NCBI RefSeq assembly: GCF_013389595.1
Contig: NZ_CP058306.1
Span: forward strand, 1,736,001 to 1,800,000
Length of the DNA: 64,000 nucleotides
Reading direction: 5' to 3'
Source of the DNA: Flavobacterium sp. I3-2
Lineage (GTDB): Bacteria > Bacteroidota > Bacteroidia > Flavobacteriales > Flavobacteriaceae
Shown piece by piece: positions 8,424 through 16,159 of the stretch. The position numbers and the translations under genes were made by a program. Under the pieces are notes generated by a model. That model did no database searches. It was not told the origin of the DNA and worked only from the letters and a program-made list of their open reading frames with translations. Every line of letters begins with the position of its first letter. Position 1 is the first letter of the stretch.

Positions 8424-9624
8424 CATCATCAATCATCTTGTCTAATGTATTACTTGGTAGTGTATTTAGATATGACATTGTTGACTTTATATCTTTATGT
8501 CCTAAAGCTTCTTTTATAATGTCGATGGAAATATTGTTGAATTTCAAAATAGTTGCAAACGAGTGCCTTGCGCAATAATATGTAATATTCTTCGAAATTT
8601 CTAACTTGGAAAGTATATCTTTTAATGGTGTATTTACATAAACTTTCAAATACTTTTGCTTTCTGTTTTCAATGTAATTTCCGTCTGTTTGATCGTTATT
8701 AATGATGTTAAAGAGATAGATGGAATCTGACGGTGCTGCGTATTCAAGTAATTTTTGTTCCCAAAATATATTTACTTTAAAGCTGATCATTACATCTGTT
8801 TTTCTTCGACGATAATTAATTGTTCCTTTATGTAAATCTGTCTTTTTTAAAAGCATTAGATCCACAAAATTAATTCCTCTACCATAGAAGCTCAATAAAA
8901 ACATATCACGAGCAATACGTTCGTTTTTCGATTCCAAATCCGTTGACTTTAACAGTTCCAGTTCCGCTTCTGTCAAATATTCCTTTTTTCCAGATTCCTT
9001 AATTTTGGAAACTTTGAACTTATCGAACGGATACATTGTTGCAGGAATAATTTCTCTTTTAATAGCTTTGTTTATTACAGCTCTTAAAGTTCTCATTTTG
9101 ATACCAATAGTGCTTTGGCTGTTATTGATTGAATTTAAGTGAGATTGATATTTGTATATATTGTTAACTGATAAATCACGAAATGATATTTCTGTTCGAC
9201 CATAAAAACGTTGGATTGATCTCAAAGCTTCCTTTTCAATAGATGAGGTAGAAATTTTACCGGCGGTTTTTGCTTCCTCAATTAATGCTTCATGAAAAGA
9301 GGTATAACTCACGGTTTGTTGTTTACCCGATTTGTTTTTAAAGCTTATCAGAACATCTTGTAATGTAAATGGTCGTTCATCTAATTCAAATTCATGAATG
9401 ATTTCATTTAAACGATCTGAATATTTATTAATTAGAGCGTTGATTTGTTTGTGGTCTGCATGACTTTTTTTTAATCGCTCAGTTTCAAAAGACCAATCCT
9501 CATAGTTGCATTTTTTTCGTAGAGACAAACTTGTATTTGTTCTATCCTTGATAAGGTGCAAGATGATAGAATATTCGCCTTTTAGGTTTTTAGCAGTTTT
9601 AATTGTAAACTTGAATGTAATCAT
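8410..9624 (-). CDS. Tyrosine recombinase/integrase of the left element
   Basis: 404 residues from MITFKFTIKTAK; the upstream in-frame Met would add 18 residues that do not resemble the family. Domain order is that of Bacteroidota integrases: N-terminal arm-binding domain (about 1-90), SAM-like core-binding domain (about 105-205), catalytic domain (about 225-400). Catalytic positions seen: YCARHSF, with Tyr where HxxR usually has His; LGHKDIKSTMSYL with the final His and the nucleophile Tyr. The box I region reads GRGINFVDL, so the usual Arg position appears to hold Asn, as in many CTn-type enzymes. It sits about 160 bases from the tRNA-Met fragment, as expected for the enzyme that made the insertion. 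Confidence 0.88.
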   Translation of the reverse strand: MITFKFTIKTAKNLKGEYSIILHLIKDRTNTSLSLRKKCNYEDWSFETERLKKSHADHKQINALINKYSDRLNEIIHEFELDERPFTLQDVLISFKNKSGKQQTVSYTSFHEALIEEAKTAGKISTSSIEKEALRSIQRFYGRTEISFRDLSVNNIYKYQSHLNSINNSQSTIGIKMRTLRAVINKAIKREIIPATMYPFDKFKVSKIKESGKKEYLTEAELELLKSTDLESKNERIARDMFLLSFYGRGINFVDLMLLKKTDLHKGTINYRRRKTDVMISFKVNIFWEQKLLEYAAPSDSIYLFNIINNDQTDGNYIENRKQKYLKVYVNTPLKDILSKLEISKNITYYCARHSFATILKFNNISIDIIKEALGHKDIKSTMSYLNTLPSNTLDKMIDDVINF

Positions 9625-9727
9625 AATGAACAGTTTAGAGGTGAAATATTCCCTAACATTTGACGAACAAATATACAATTATAGTAATTAATAGTAAGCT
9701 TTTGTATAAAATTAATTTGTGTAAACA

Positions 9728-9739
9728 CTTGATTATCAG
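9728..9739. promoter_or_regulatory. CTTGATTATCAG site, matching one in the neighbouring element
   Basis: This nearly palindromic 12-mer lies between integrase 1 and the att site. CTTGATTATCAAG, a perfect 13-bp palindrome, lies at 10146-10158 on the other side, next to integrase 2. The shared 11-mer CTTGATTATCA brackets the recombination site; it may bind a recombination or host factor. Confidence 0.35.
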
Positions 9740-9782
9740 TAATAATAACAAAAACTAAGCTATAATGATTTAACCCTTTTAA

Positions 9783-9862
9783 GACTCATAATCAGGTGGT
9801 CCCTGGTTCGAGCCCAGGTGGGACCACAACAATAAGCCTTTACAGAAATGTAGAGGCTTTTT
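9783..9862 (+). other. att site: 3' fragment of tRNA-Met(CAU) plus terminator (left repeat of element 2)
   Basis: 9783-9827 reads as the 3' part of a tRNA: anticodon loop CTCATAA (anticodon CAU), 3' anticodon strand TCAGG, T-arm CCTGG-TTCGAGC-CCAGG, acceptor strand TGGGACC and A. The 5' half (D-arm, acceptor 5' strand GGTCCCA) is missing upstream, so this is not a working gene. From 9799 to 9859 it is identical, except at 9853, to 23780-23840. It includes the tRNA terminator hairpin AAGCCTTTACA / TGTAGAGGCTT. It therefore serves both as right end of the left element and left end of element 2. Confidence 0.8.
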
Positions 9863-9972
9863 TGTTTTGTAAGTTATTGGTAGTTAATAGGTTGTCTAGG
9901 TTTTAGTTGTTGAAGTAATTCTTGGATATGGATGAATAGAAGTGATATTTTAATGATTGAGGTTGATAATTA

Positions 9973-10146
9973 GGTGTCACCCCATTTTAAAAATTGGAAT
10001 TTTGAAGATTTTTTACCATTAAATTGAGGTGTCACCCTCATTTATCAAAATTCTAATTTTTTTCTAGAAGATAATAATCGAGGTGTCACCCTTGTGTAAA
10101 AAAGGTGTCACCCCCTGTTTAAGCTTCAAATGATAAGGTGTCACCC
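9973..10146 (+). repeat. Five direct repeats of GGTGTCACCC with helical spacing
   Basis: Copies begin at 9973, 10028, 10082, 10104 and 10137, all in the same orientation, giving steps of 55, 54, 22 and 33 bases, each near a multiple of 11. The core GGTG-T-CACC is itself a dyad. They fill the gap between the att repeat and integrase 2. This is what arm-type integrase sites or cooperative regulator sites look like. The 13-bp palindrome CTTGATTATCAAG abuts the last copy. The rest of the 9863-10210 interval holds no gene. Confidence 0.8.
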
Positions 10147-10210
10147 TTGATTATCAAGTGATTAATATTGTAGCCTTTTTTACGCATTGTTTAACTTAAA
10201 AATTTAAATT

Positions 10211-11416
10211 ATGCAGTCAAAAAAATTAAGTGTATTGTTTTATTTGTCTAAAGCAAAAGTAAACACTAGGGGCTTAGCACCTTTAACTTGTCGAATCACT
10301 CTAGATAAAAAGCGAAAAGAGTTTAGTACAGGATATTATGTTTCTGAAGACAATTGGGATGCTTCTAAACAGTTAATTATCTCAAAGTCTATCGAATTAA
10401 AGACTATAAATTCACAGTTGAATCAAATAAGTCAACTTTTGTTGCAACATTTTAATAATCTACTATTGCAAAAGAGTGTTTTTGATGTTAACGATGTTTA
10501 TAATTTGTACAAATCAAACTCTGACACAACGGTTACTTATTTGTTAGAGTTTTACTTTGACTATCTAAAGCGATTAGAAAAGCTTATCGGGGTTGAAATT
10601 AAAAAAGCTACATGGAAAAAACACGAAAATGCCTATTCTAATCTTAAAGGTTATATTCAATCTACTTACAAAGGAAATGATTTAAAAATTCAAACCATTG
10701 ATTTGGCTTTTGTTAAGGATTATGAATTTTACCTTAAAACAAAACGTAAGTTGTCTCAAGCTACTATTAATAAGGTTCTACAGAGGTTTAAAAAAATGCT
10801 TGTTTATGCAATTGAACGTAATGTAATTGAACACCACCCATTTATTGGTTACAGATTTAACTTAACTAAGAAGCAAATAGTGTACTTAACTACAGATGAA
10901 TTAAAATCTTTCGAAAACTTAAAACCTGTAATGCCTAGATTACAATTAGTAAAGGATTTATTCGTATTCTGCTGTTATACAGGTTTAGCTTTTAATGAAA
11001 TGGGAAACCTTTCAAATTCTCATATTATAAAAGGTTTTGACGGTAAATATTGGATTTCTATTTTACGAGAGAAAACTCTCAAAAATGTTTCTATTCCTTT
11101 ATTACCTAAAGCAGAGGTTATTCTTAAAAAATATTCAAGTAAAGAGAATCTAATATTTCCCAAAATTTCTAACCAAAAATTTAATGCTTATATTAAAGAG
11201 TTATCTGAAGATGCTTTAATTGATAAGGTTATAACTCATCATACAGCCCGTAAGACTTTTGCAAGCACCGTTCTATTATATAATGATGTTCCTATGGAAA
11301 TTGTATCTGAATTACTTGGGCACTCAAGTATTAAAGTAACTCAAGAAAGTTACGCTAAACTGTCTAATAGAAAAGTTAGTGAAACTATGAAACGATTGAG
11401 TACAATTCTTAAGTAG
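10211..11416 (+). CDS. Tyrosine recombinase/integrase of element 2
   Basis: 401 residues with the Bacteroidota integrase layout: Arm-DNA-binding domain (about 5-90, with the usual NTRGLAPLTCRITLDKKRKEF), phage-integrase SAM-like domain (about 100-205), catalytic domain (about 215-400). Seen: TGLAFNEMGNL at box I, where the first catalytic Arg is replaced by Ala as in CTnDOT-type integrases; HHTARKTFAS (HxxR); LLGHSSIKVTQESYAKL with the last His and the nucleophile Tyr. It lies about 350 bases right of the left att repeat, with the phased GGTGTCACCC sites between, so it is the integrase that recombines this element. It converges with the XRE gene, their ends meeting at 11416/11417. Confidence 0.9.
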   Translation: MQSKKLSVLFYLSKAKVNTRGLAPLTCRITLDKKRKEFSTGYYVSEDNWDASKQLIISKSIELKTINSQLNQISQLLLQHFNNLLLQKSVFDVNDVYNLYKSNSDTTVTYLLEFYFDYLKRLEKLIGVEIKKATWKKHENAYSNLKGYIQSTYKGNDLKIQTIDLAFVKDYEFYLKTKRKLSQATINKVLQRFKKMLVYAIERNVIEHHPFIGYRFNLTKKQIVYLTTDELKSFENLKPVMPRLQLVKDLFVFCCYTGLAFNEMGNLSNSHIIKGFDGKYWISILREKTLKNVSIPLLPKAEVILKKYSSKENLIFPKISNQKFNAYIKELSEDALIDKVITHHTARKTFASTVLLYNDVPMEIVSELLGHSSIKVTQESYAKLSNRKVSETMKRLSTILK

Positions 11417-11647
11417 TTATAAATTTACCAAATCCTTCAGTTCAACATCTAATGCTACAGCAATTCTGTAAAGTGTATGAACTGTTGGGTTTGTTCTGCC
11501 TGCTTCAATTCTAGAAATATTTGTAGTGTCGATTTGACCTTCGATTTTTCCAACTAAATCTACTTGTGACAACCCTTTTTCTGTTCTTAATACTTTGATG
11601 TTATTTCCAATTAATTTGAGTAATTCCTCTTTTTTCATACTTGACAT
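11417..11647 (-). CDS. XRE-family HTH regulator of element 2
   Basis: 76 residues from MSSMKKEELLKL; Met at 11638 (MKKEELL) is equally possible, and an upstream Met at 11713 would add residues outside the domain. Almost the whole protein is a Cro/C1 HTH: IGNNIKVLRTEKGLSQVDLVGKIEG, then TTNISRIEAGRTNPTVHTLYRIAVALDVEL. A single-domain protein of this size is typical of element lysogeny or copy-control regulators. It is divergent from the secreted-protein genes at 11756. The TTGAC sites at 11639-11663 sit at its own start, suggesting autoregulation. Confidence 0.85.
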   Translation of the reverse strand: MSSMKKEELLKLIGNNIKVLRTEKGLSQVDLVGKIEGQIDTTNISRIEAGRTNPTVHTLYRIAVALDVELKDLVNL

Positions 11648-11663
11648 ATTTGACAAGTCAAGT
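11639..11663. promoter_or_regulatory. Candidate operator with TTGAC half-sites
   Basis: Inverted repeat ACTTGAC (11639-11645) and GTCAAGT (11657-11663), with a third TTGAC at 11650-11654. It abuts the Met at 11638 and overlaps the Met at 11647 of the XRE gene, a good place for self-repression. Confidence 0.5.
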
Positions 11664-11755
11664 AAAGTTTTATATTTGCTGAATTTAATGCCATATATGG
11701 CAAGTTTGAACATATTAAAACCTTTTATTAATATTAACCAAAAAACGACTTAACA

Positions 11756-12181
11756 ATGAAAATGAAACTTGTAACCTTATTCTTCGTAATGTCTGTAACT
11801 ACCGTGTTTTCTCAAAATCGATATGAGACATACCCGACGTCAACTTCTACAGCAACCTACACACCAAAGTCATATAATGACATTTTACTTGACACACAGG
11901 CATTAAATAATGAACTGAACAGAGCGATACCTGAATTAATTGATAACTGTAATACAATTTTAGATGACACCAATTTCTGTTATGGTGGATTCAGAGAAAA
12001 AGTTATTTCAGTTAAGAGTCGTTTAGTAAACGTTCAAAATAAAGCAAGATCAGGTTTTGTAAGTATTTATGACGTGAAAAATACTTACTTAAAATGTAAT
12101 AAAGATTTGAATAAGGCAATACGAAAGCAAAAACGTTCAATCGCTAAAGAATTAAAAAAAGCTTCTAAATCTAAAAATTAA
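11756..12181 (+). CDS. Small secreted protein, unknown function
   Basis: 141 residues with a signal peptide (KLVTLFFVMSVTTVFSQ, cleavage near residue 20). The mature part has a Ser/Thr/Tyr-rich start, a helical middle (ILLDTQALNNELNRAIPEL) with three cysteines, and a very basic C-terminus (KAIRKQKRSIAKELKKASKSKN). I do not recognise a family. It is followed after three bases by a second secreted-protein gene. The pair lies divergent from the element regulator, so it is cargo of the element rather than core chromosome. Confidence 0.6.
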   Translation: MKMKLVTLFFVMSVTTVFSQNRYETYPTSTSTATYTPKSYNDILLDTQALNNELNRAIPELIDNCNTILDDTNFCYGGFREKVISVKSRLVNVQNKARSGFVSIYDVKNTYLKCNKDLNKAIRKQKRSIAKELKKASKSKN

Positions 12182-12184
12182 TTT

Positions 12185-12625
12185 ATGAAATCTATATTAC
12201 AAATACTGTTAATACTTGTCGTTTCATCTGTTAGTAAGGCGTATTCTCAAGGTACTAGAGTTGATACATATTATTCAAGTAAGTCGTTTGCAAATGCAAC
12301 TGAAGAAACTATTTTTTATTCTGAGAATTGGATTATGTTTAACTATTTTAATAATGAATTGGTTTCGCTCGGTATTATGGCAAAGGATAATTTAAATCCG
12401 AATAGTGTACTTATTTATAAACTTTACAATACAGGTGTTGATATTAATGGCGATCCAGGTGTTGTACATAGAGTTTATAGTTGTGCCCCTTTAAACGAAT
12501 ACACTGAAAAATACAATGTAATCACACATTTGTCTGTTGATACAGGGTTCAAAAATTTAATGATGTACGATAATCAAGGGTTGTTGGGTGGTTATGTTTT
12601 GGATTGGTTAGATACAAGACGTTAA
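12185..12625 (+). CDS. Small secreted protein, unknown function
   Basis: 146 residues with signal peptide (ILQILLILVVSSVSKAYSQG). The mature part is beta-strand-rich with alternating Tyr and Phe (FYSENWIMFNYFNNELV, NSVLIYKLYNTGVD) and one cysteine; it may be periplasmic or surface-attached. No lipobox. It is three bases downstream of the previous secreted-protein gene, so the two are co-transcribed. A hairpin terminator follows at 12643. No family recognised. Confidence 0.6.
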   Translation: MKSILQILLILVVSSVSKAYSQGTRVDTYYSSKSFANATEETIFYSENWIMFNYFNNELVSLGIMAKDNLNPNSVLIYKLYNTGVDINGDPGVVHRVYSCAPLNEYTEKYNVITHLSVDTGFKNLMMYDNQGLLGGYVLDWLDTRR

Positions 12626-12642
12626 ATTAAATTAACCAATGC

Positions 12643-12678
12643 AAGAGGGGAGTTATCTATGAGGTAGCCCCCTTTTTT
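12643..12678 (+). terminator. Hairpin terminator after the secreted-protein pair
   Basis: A GAGGGG arm pairs with CCCCCT around a 20-nt loop, followed by six T. The rest of the 12626-12934 gap holds the palindrome at 12892 and no ORF I would support. Confidence 0.65.
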
Positions 12679-12891
12679 AATTAAAATGGGTTATCCCCCC
12701 CCTCGTGTTTAGACTGATTCATACCTATTAGTTGTTAGATGTAAATAATTGTGCTTTTAATGTTTGTGGTACTGATTGAATCGGTTAATGCGATGTAACA
12801 AAGTGTTTAAGAAACTGTTTTGAATAGCAATATATCCTTTAAACCATTTAGTACTTTGAGGTTACTCAAATATTCAAAATGAAATTAGATA

Positions 12892-12905
12892 CCTGTTTTA
12901 ACAGG
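12892..12905. promoter_or_regulatory. CCTGTT-tt-AACAGG dyad upstream of the replication-type genes
   Basis: Perfect 6-bp arms around TT, 29 bases before the ATPase start. Position fits an operator controlling the 12935-15153 block; there is no T run to make it a terminator. Confidence 0.4.
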
Positions 12906-12934
12906 GTTTCACTTAACAACTAAAAGGTATAATT

Positions 12935-13792
12935 ATGAAATTACAGAAAGCACAAAGACATCAGGTAAAATTAAAAATTGGTTTAAGCGGACCGAGTGGC
13001 TATGGTAAAACTTATTCAGCATTACTGCTAGCGTATGGTATTACAGAAGATTGGAGCAAGATTGCAATCGTTGATACTGAGAATAATAGCGCTAGCTTGT
13101 ACTCTCACTTGGGCGAATTTAATGTTTTAACGCTGTTAGAGCCATTTTCTCCTGAAAGGTATATAGAAGCAATTAATATATGTGAAAATGCTGATATTGA
13201 GGTGATAATCGTAGATAGTATTAGTCACGAATGGCAAGGAAAAGGTGGGTGTTTAGAGATCCATGAAATGCTTGGAGGTAGATTTAACGATTGGGCTAAA
13301 GTAACACCGAGGCACAATTCATTCTTAGATGCGATTATTCAGTCCAAATGCCACGTCATAACAACTACAAGACGAAAGGTAGATTATTCATTAGACCAAG
13401 ATAATAATGGTAAAACGAAGGTTACAAAACTTGGTACGAAAGAGATTACTCGTGAAGGTTTTGAATATGAATTGACTGTAAACTTTGAGTTTCTTAATGA
13501 TAAACATTTAGTGAATGCTTCTAAAGATAGAACAGGACTGTTTGCAGGAAAGCCTGAGTTTGTAATTAATTCAAGTACAGGTAAAAAACTTAAAGAATGG
13601 TGTCAACAAGGTATTTCGCTTGACCAAATTAAGATGAGTATTTATGCTTGTACAACTGAGGATGAGTTAAAAACTATCTATGCTGAGCATATTGTACACC
13701 GTAAAGAAATTTATGATGATATAGTACGAAGAAAAACTGAGTTAGATTTCACCACAAACACAATTATCAACGATAACGTTATTAACGCTTAA
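12935..13792 (+). CDS. Sak4-like AAA/RecA-type ATPase
   Basis: 285 residues. Walker A GPSGYGKTYSA at residues 20-30; strand with IAIVDTENNSA near 48; Walker B EVIIVDSISHEWQGKGG near 91-107; then a DNA-loop-like region (VITTTRRKVDY). This matches phage RecA-like ATPases of the Sak4/AAA_24 group, which support single-strand annealing and DNA replication in phages and satellites. It starts a block read in the same direction (DUF3871-like gene, 82-aa gene, then SF3 helicase further on). Assignment to Sak4 rests on size and motif order; an ATPase is certain. Confidence 0.75.
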   Translation: MKLQKAQRHQVKLKIGLSGPSGYGKTYSALLLAYGITEDWSKIAIVDTENNSASLYSHLGEFNVLTLLEPFSPERYIEAINICENADIEVIIVDSISHEWQGKGGCLEIHEMLGGRFNDWAKVTPRHNSFLDAIIQSKCHVITTTRRKVDYSLDQDNNGKTKVTKLGTKEITREGFEYELTVNFEFLNDKHLVNASKDRTGLFAGKPEFVINSSTGKKLKEWCQQGISLDQIKMSIYACTTEDELKTIYAEHIVHRKEIYDDIVRRKTELDFTTNTIINDNVINA

Positions 13793-13804
13793 AACACATT
13801 ACAT

Positions 13805-14782
13805 ATGGAATTAGTAGTATCAAACCAAACAAACCAAGTAATTGAAGATTCAAAAATTGTAAACACTTCAAAAACCAAATTTATAGAGGCTAACACAATA
13901 GAGGTTAGCCTTTCTCATTTAAAAGAGGATTGTATTATACCTGTATTTGCAAAGGATAATGAAACAACCATAAGTCACACTGAATTCATCTTAGCTGTTA
14001 AAGATGCACTTCATTCAATACTGGGTAATAACGTTGAGTTAGTGCCTAATATCAGGGTTTCTCATGGTATTAAAGGTCGAATTCCTAGTGCAATAGGCAA
14101 ACCTGCAAAAGAGCTTTTAGAGCATGAAAAAACGATTTATTATGAACGTATGGCGTTTGTATTTGAAATACCAGAAATTTCAGAGGTTATAAACGGAAAT
14201 CGTATTAATCTATGTGTCGGTGGTGTTCGTGCTTACAACCAAGAGAACTTATTCACTAAAAAGTCAATCGAAAAATTTAAAATATTCATTGGTTTTCAGA
14301 ATACAGTATGTACAAACCTTTGTATTTCTACAGATGGGTTATTAAATGACCTTAGAGTTAGTTCAACATTGGAGCTCAAAGAAAAAGTGTTTGAATTAGT
14401 AAAATCTTATGATAGAACATCACATCTAAATTCTATGAGAGCAATGTTAAATTATAGTATAGAAGAAGAGCAGTTTGCACGTTTAATCGGTAAGATGAAG
14501 ATGTACAATTACCAGAGTAAAGAGGTAAAGAAAAACTTGTTTCCTTTGGCAATCACAGACACACAAATTAATTCAATTGTAAAGGACTATCATAACGATG
14601 TGGACTTTATGAAAGAAGATGATGGCACAATTAACCTATGGAACCTATACAATCTTTTTACAGAGGCAAATAAAAGTACTTATATCGATTTAAACCTTGA
14701 ACGTAATGTCAATGCGCACGACTTCATCAATCACCTGTCAAAATCGTTAGAAACCAACAGTTACAATTGGTACACCTATTAA
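13805..14782 (+). CDS. DUF3871-like protein
   Basis: 325 residues, soluble. The opening part (LKEDCIIPVFAKDNETTISH) and the middle (RINLCVGGVRAYNQENLF, FIGFQNTVCTNLCISTDG) match my recollection of the Bacteroidota DUF3871 family, found in phages, plasmids and islands beside DNA replication genes. No catalytic motif is evident. It begins 12 bases after the ATPase stop, so they are surely co-transcribed. The Cys-Thr-Asn-x-Cys stretch is the most distinctive part. Function unknown; a role with the ATPase in element replication is inferred from position. Confidence 0.65.
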   Translation: MELVVSNQTNQVIEDSKIVNTSKTKFIEANTIEVSLSHLKEDCIIPVFAKDNETTISHTEFILAVKDALHSILGNNVELVPNIRVSHGIKGRIPSAIGKPAKELLEHEKTIYYERMAFVFEIPEISEVINGNRINLCVGGVRAYNQENLFTKKSIEKFKIFIGFQNTVCTNLCISTDGLLNDLRVSSTLELKEKVFELVKSYDRTSHLNSMRAMLNYSIEEEQFARLIGKMKMYNYQSKEVKKNLFPLAITDTQINSIVKDYHNDVDFMKEDDGTINLWNLYNLFTEANKSTYIDLNLERNVNAHDFINHLSKSLETNSYNWYTY

Positions 14783-14811
14783 TAATAATAGCTTTTACAC
14801 ATTGACAACTA

Positions 14812-15060
14812 ATGAATGAAGATGGGGAAATTCTGAAACAAATTGAACTTACATCACCCGATGAACTCTACATAATTAACATTTACGGTAAGTTAATTCG
14901 GTTACAATGTCCATTTGAGGTTACAGCAGTGGAAGACGTTGGAAAGTTAACAAAACATGTGATTTACAATGTAGAGAGTGTGAATATTAACCGTAAGATT
15001 GAAACGGTTTACAAAATACAAGATGAGTATTACCTGTATTCATCGTTTGAAATTAATTAA
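14812..15060 (+). CDS. Small unknown protein (82 aa)
   Basis: 82 residues, acidic, with short beta strands (DELYIINIYGKLIRLQCPFEVTAV, KIETVYKIQDEYYLYSSFEI). No signal peptide or membrane helix. It follows the DUF3871-like gene by 29 bases in the same direction, which supports it being real. No family recognised. Confidence 0.5.
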   Translation: MNEDGEILKQIELTSPDELYIINIYGKLIRLQCPFEVTAVEDVGKLTKHVIYNVESVNINRKIETVYKIQDEYYLYSSFEIN

Positions 15061-15066
15061 CCTGTT

Positions 15067-15153
15067 ATGCTGAATTTTGATGTGAAACTTTTGAGACGGT
15101 TACAGATTAAAAAACCACTGAAAACGTTTAAACAAAAAGACTGTATGCTTTAA
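15067..15153 (+). CDS. Possible 28-aa basic peptide
   Basis: A short ORF (MLNFDVKLLRRLQIKKPL...) starts seven bases after the 82-aa gene and ends inside the loop of the terminator at 15134. It is basic and could be made by coupled translation. Length alone makes this uncertain; only conservation in related elements would support it. Confidence 0.25.
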   Translation: MLNFDVKLLRRLQIKKPLKTFKQKDCML

Positions 15154-15170
15154 GGGCACAGTCTTTTTTT
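15134..15170 (+). terminator. Hairpin terminator
   Basis: AAAAAGACTGT and ACAGTCTTTTTT arms with a 13-nt loop and T run; ends the block that starts at 12935. Confidence 0.75.
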
Positions 15171-15262
15171 GCGGAGCCGTCAACTTTTTTTGCAAAAACT
15201 AAAGGTGGTATATATAAGTATTAAATGATTCTTGTTTAATTTGTGTACAAACTTAACAAACT

Positions 15263-16024
15263 ATGAAAACCTTCTTAATTGACTATTTTAAAGACGAACA
15301 ATCATTTATAGACCTTCAGATTAACTTTCTAAAAGAAGATTATAATTATCAGATGTATTCAGATATGCTACCTTCTTTTGAAAGAAAGCTTTTGAAGGAT
15401 GATTTTTTTATAACTGTACAAGTTCCTTCACAATCAAGTTCTAATGCTAAAGATTTAACAATAGAGTTTTCAAAGCGATACTTTTACGAATCTCATCTAC
15501 CATTAGTTGTTAAAAGGTTAGTTACTGATTATTTAGAGGATTTTTACAACTACATAAGGGAAGATCTCTTAGAGAATCAAAAAGAGCGTAGGAAATTTTT
15601 AACAGACCAGAAGAAGTACATTTCTTCAATCTTCGAAAACATAAATCAATTTGAATTCATCGGCTTATCATTACTTAATGAACTTAAAGCACAAATTATA
15701 GAAATCGAAAAGGCAGTACATTCACCTACTCTATATAATGATAAGTACTTAAAACAAGATAAATTGACTTTACATAATTGGAATGAAACAGATTTAGTTA
15801 CCTTTTTTCATTTCTTGAGGACTCAAAAAGTAATAGATTATATTCCTGATGTCGAATTAGGGCGTTTCCTTGAACGTAATTTTTGTGTCGAAAATGAATC
15901 AGAAGAAGCATCTTCTCTTGATAACCTAAATAAAAGATTGAATGATTATAAAAATGTAAACAAATTAAATGATCGATCTGTAAAGAGATTAAGTGAACTC
16001 TTTAAAAAATTTTTTAAGCTTTAA
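15263..16024 (+). CDS. Unknown 253-aa protein with a possible C-terminal winged-helix-like module
   Basis: 253 residues, soluble. The first 150 residues are helical with many acidic and aromatic residues. Residues 168-240 (TLHNWNETDLVTFFHFLRTQKVIDYI, then LGRFLERNFCVEN, then SLDNLNKRLNDYK) resemble the C-terminal module found in several mobile-element proteins of Bacteroidota, including RteC-like ones, where a helix-turn-helix-like unit is followed by a small tail. I cannot name a family. The gene has its own hairpin terminator, so it is a separate unit lying before the helicase gene. Confidence 0.5.
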   Translation: MKTFLIDYFKDEQSFIDLQINFLKEDYNYQMYSDMLPSFERKLLKDDFFITVQVPSQSSSNAKDLTIEFSKRYFYESHLPLVVKRLVTDYLEDFYNYIREDLLENQKERRKFLTDQKKYISSIFENINQFEFIGLSLLNELKAQIIEIEKAVHSPTLYNDKYLKQDKLTLHNWNETDLVTFFHFLRTQKVIDYIPDVELGRFLERNFCVENESEEASSLDNLNKRLNDYKNVNKLNDRSVKRLSELFKKFFKL

Positions 16025-16031
16025 CCTCCGT

Positions 16032-16063
16032 ATTTCCTCTATTTAATAGAGGAAATTTTTTTT
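16032..16063 (+). terminator. Hairpin terminator
   Basis: ATTTCCTCTATT and AATAGAGGAAAT with a one-base loop position, followed by a T run; immediately after the 253-aa gene. Confidence 0.85.
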
Positions 16064-16159
16064 ACCGTTACCTGAAAAATCAACAACCTCCATCTTTGCA
16101 ATGTGATTAAATAAGGCCTTATAACAATCACGATTTTTTTAATAATAAATTTTAAAATT

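Larger units (their letters stand above)
1..9798. mobile_element. Right part of an integrated element in tRNA-Met (left end outside window)
   Basis: The right boundary is inferred from a minus-strand tyrosine integrase (8410-9624) that ends next to a 3' fragment of a tRNA-Met(CAU) gene at 9783-9827. That is the usual layout of an integrative element whose integrase sits beside its attachment site. The genes inside look accessory: XRE regulator, NTase/HEPN-like proteins, AbiEi/AbiEii-like pair, metallophosphoesterase. The left end and the intact tRNA are not in the window, so the size is unknown and genes near position 1 may not belong to it. Confidence 0.5.

Noticed and set aside
9783..9827. 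Intact tRNA-Met gene
   Set aside because: D-arm and 5' acceptor strand are missing; the bases upstream do not complete the cloverleaf.
9973..10146. Short CRISPR array
   Set aside because: The repeat is only 10 bases and the spacings vary (55, 54, 22, 33); it looks like protein-binding sites.
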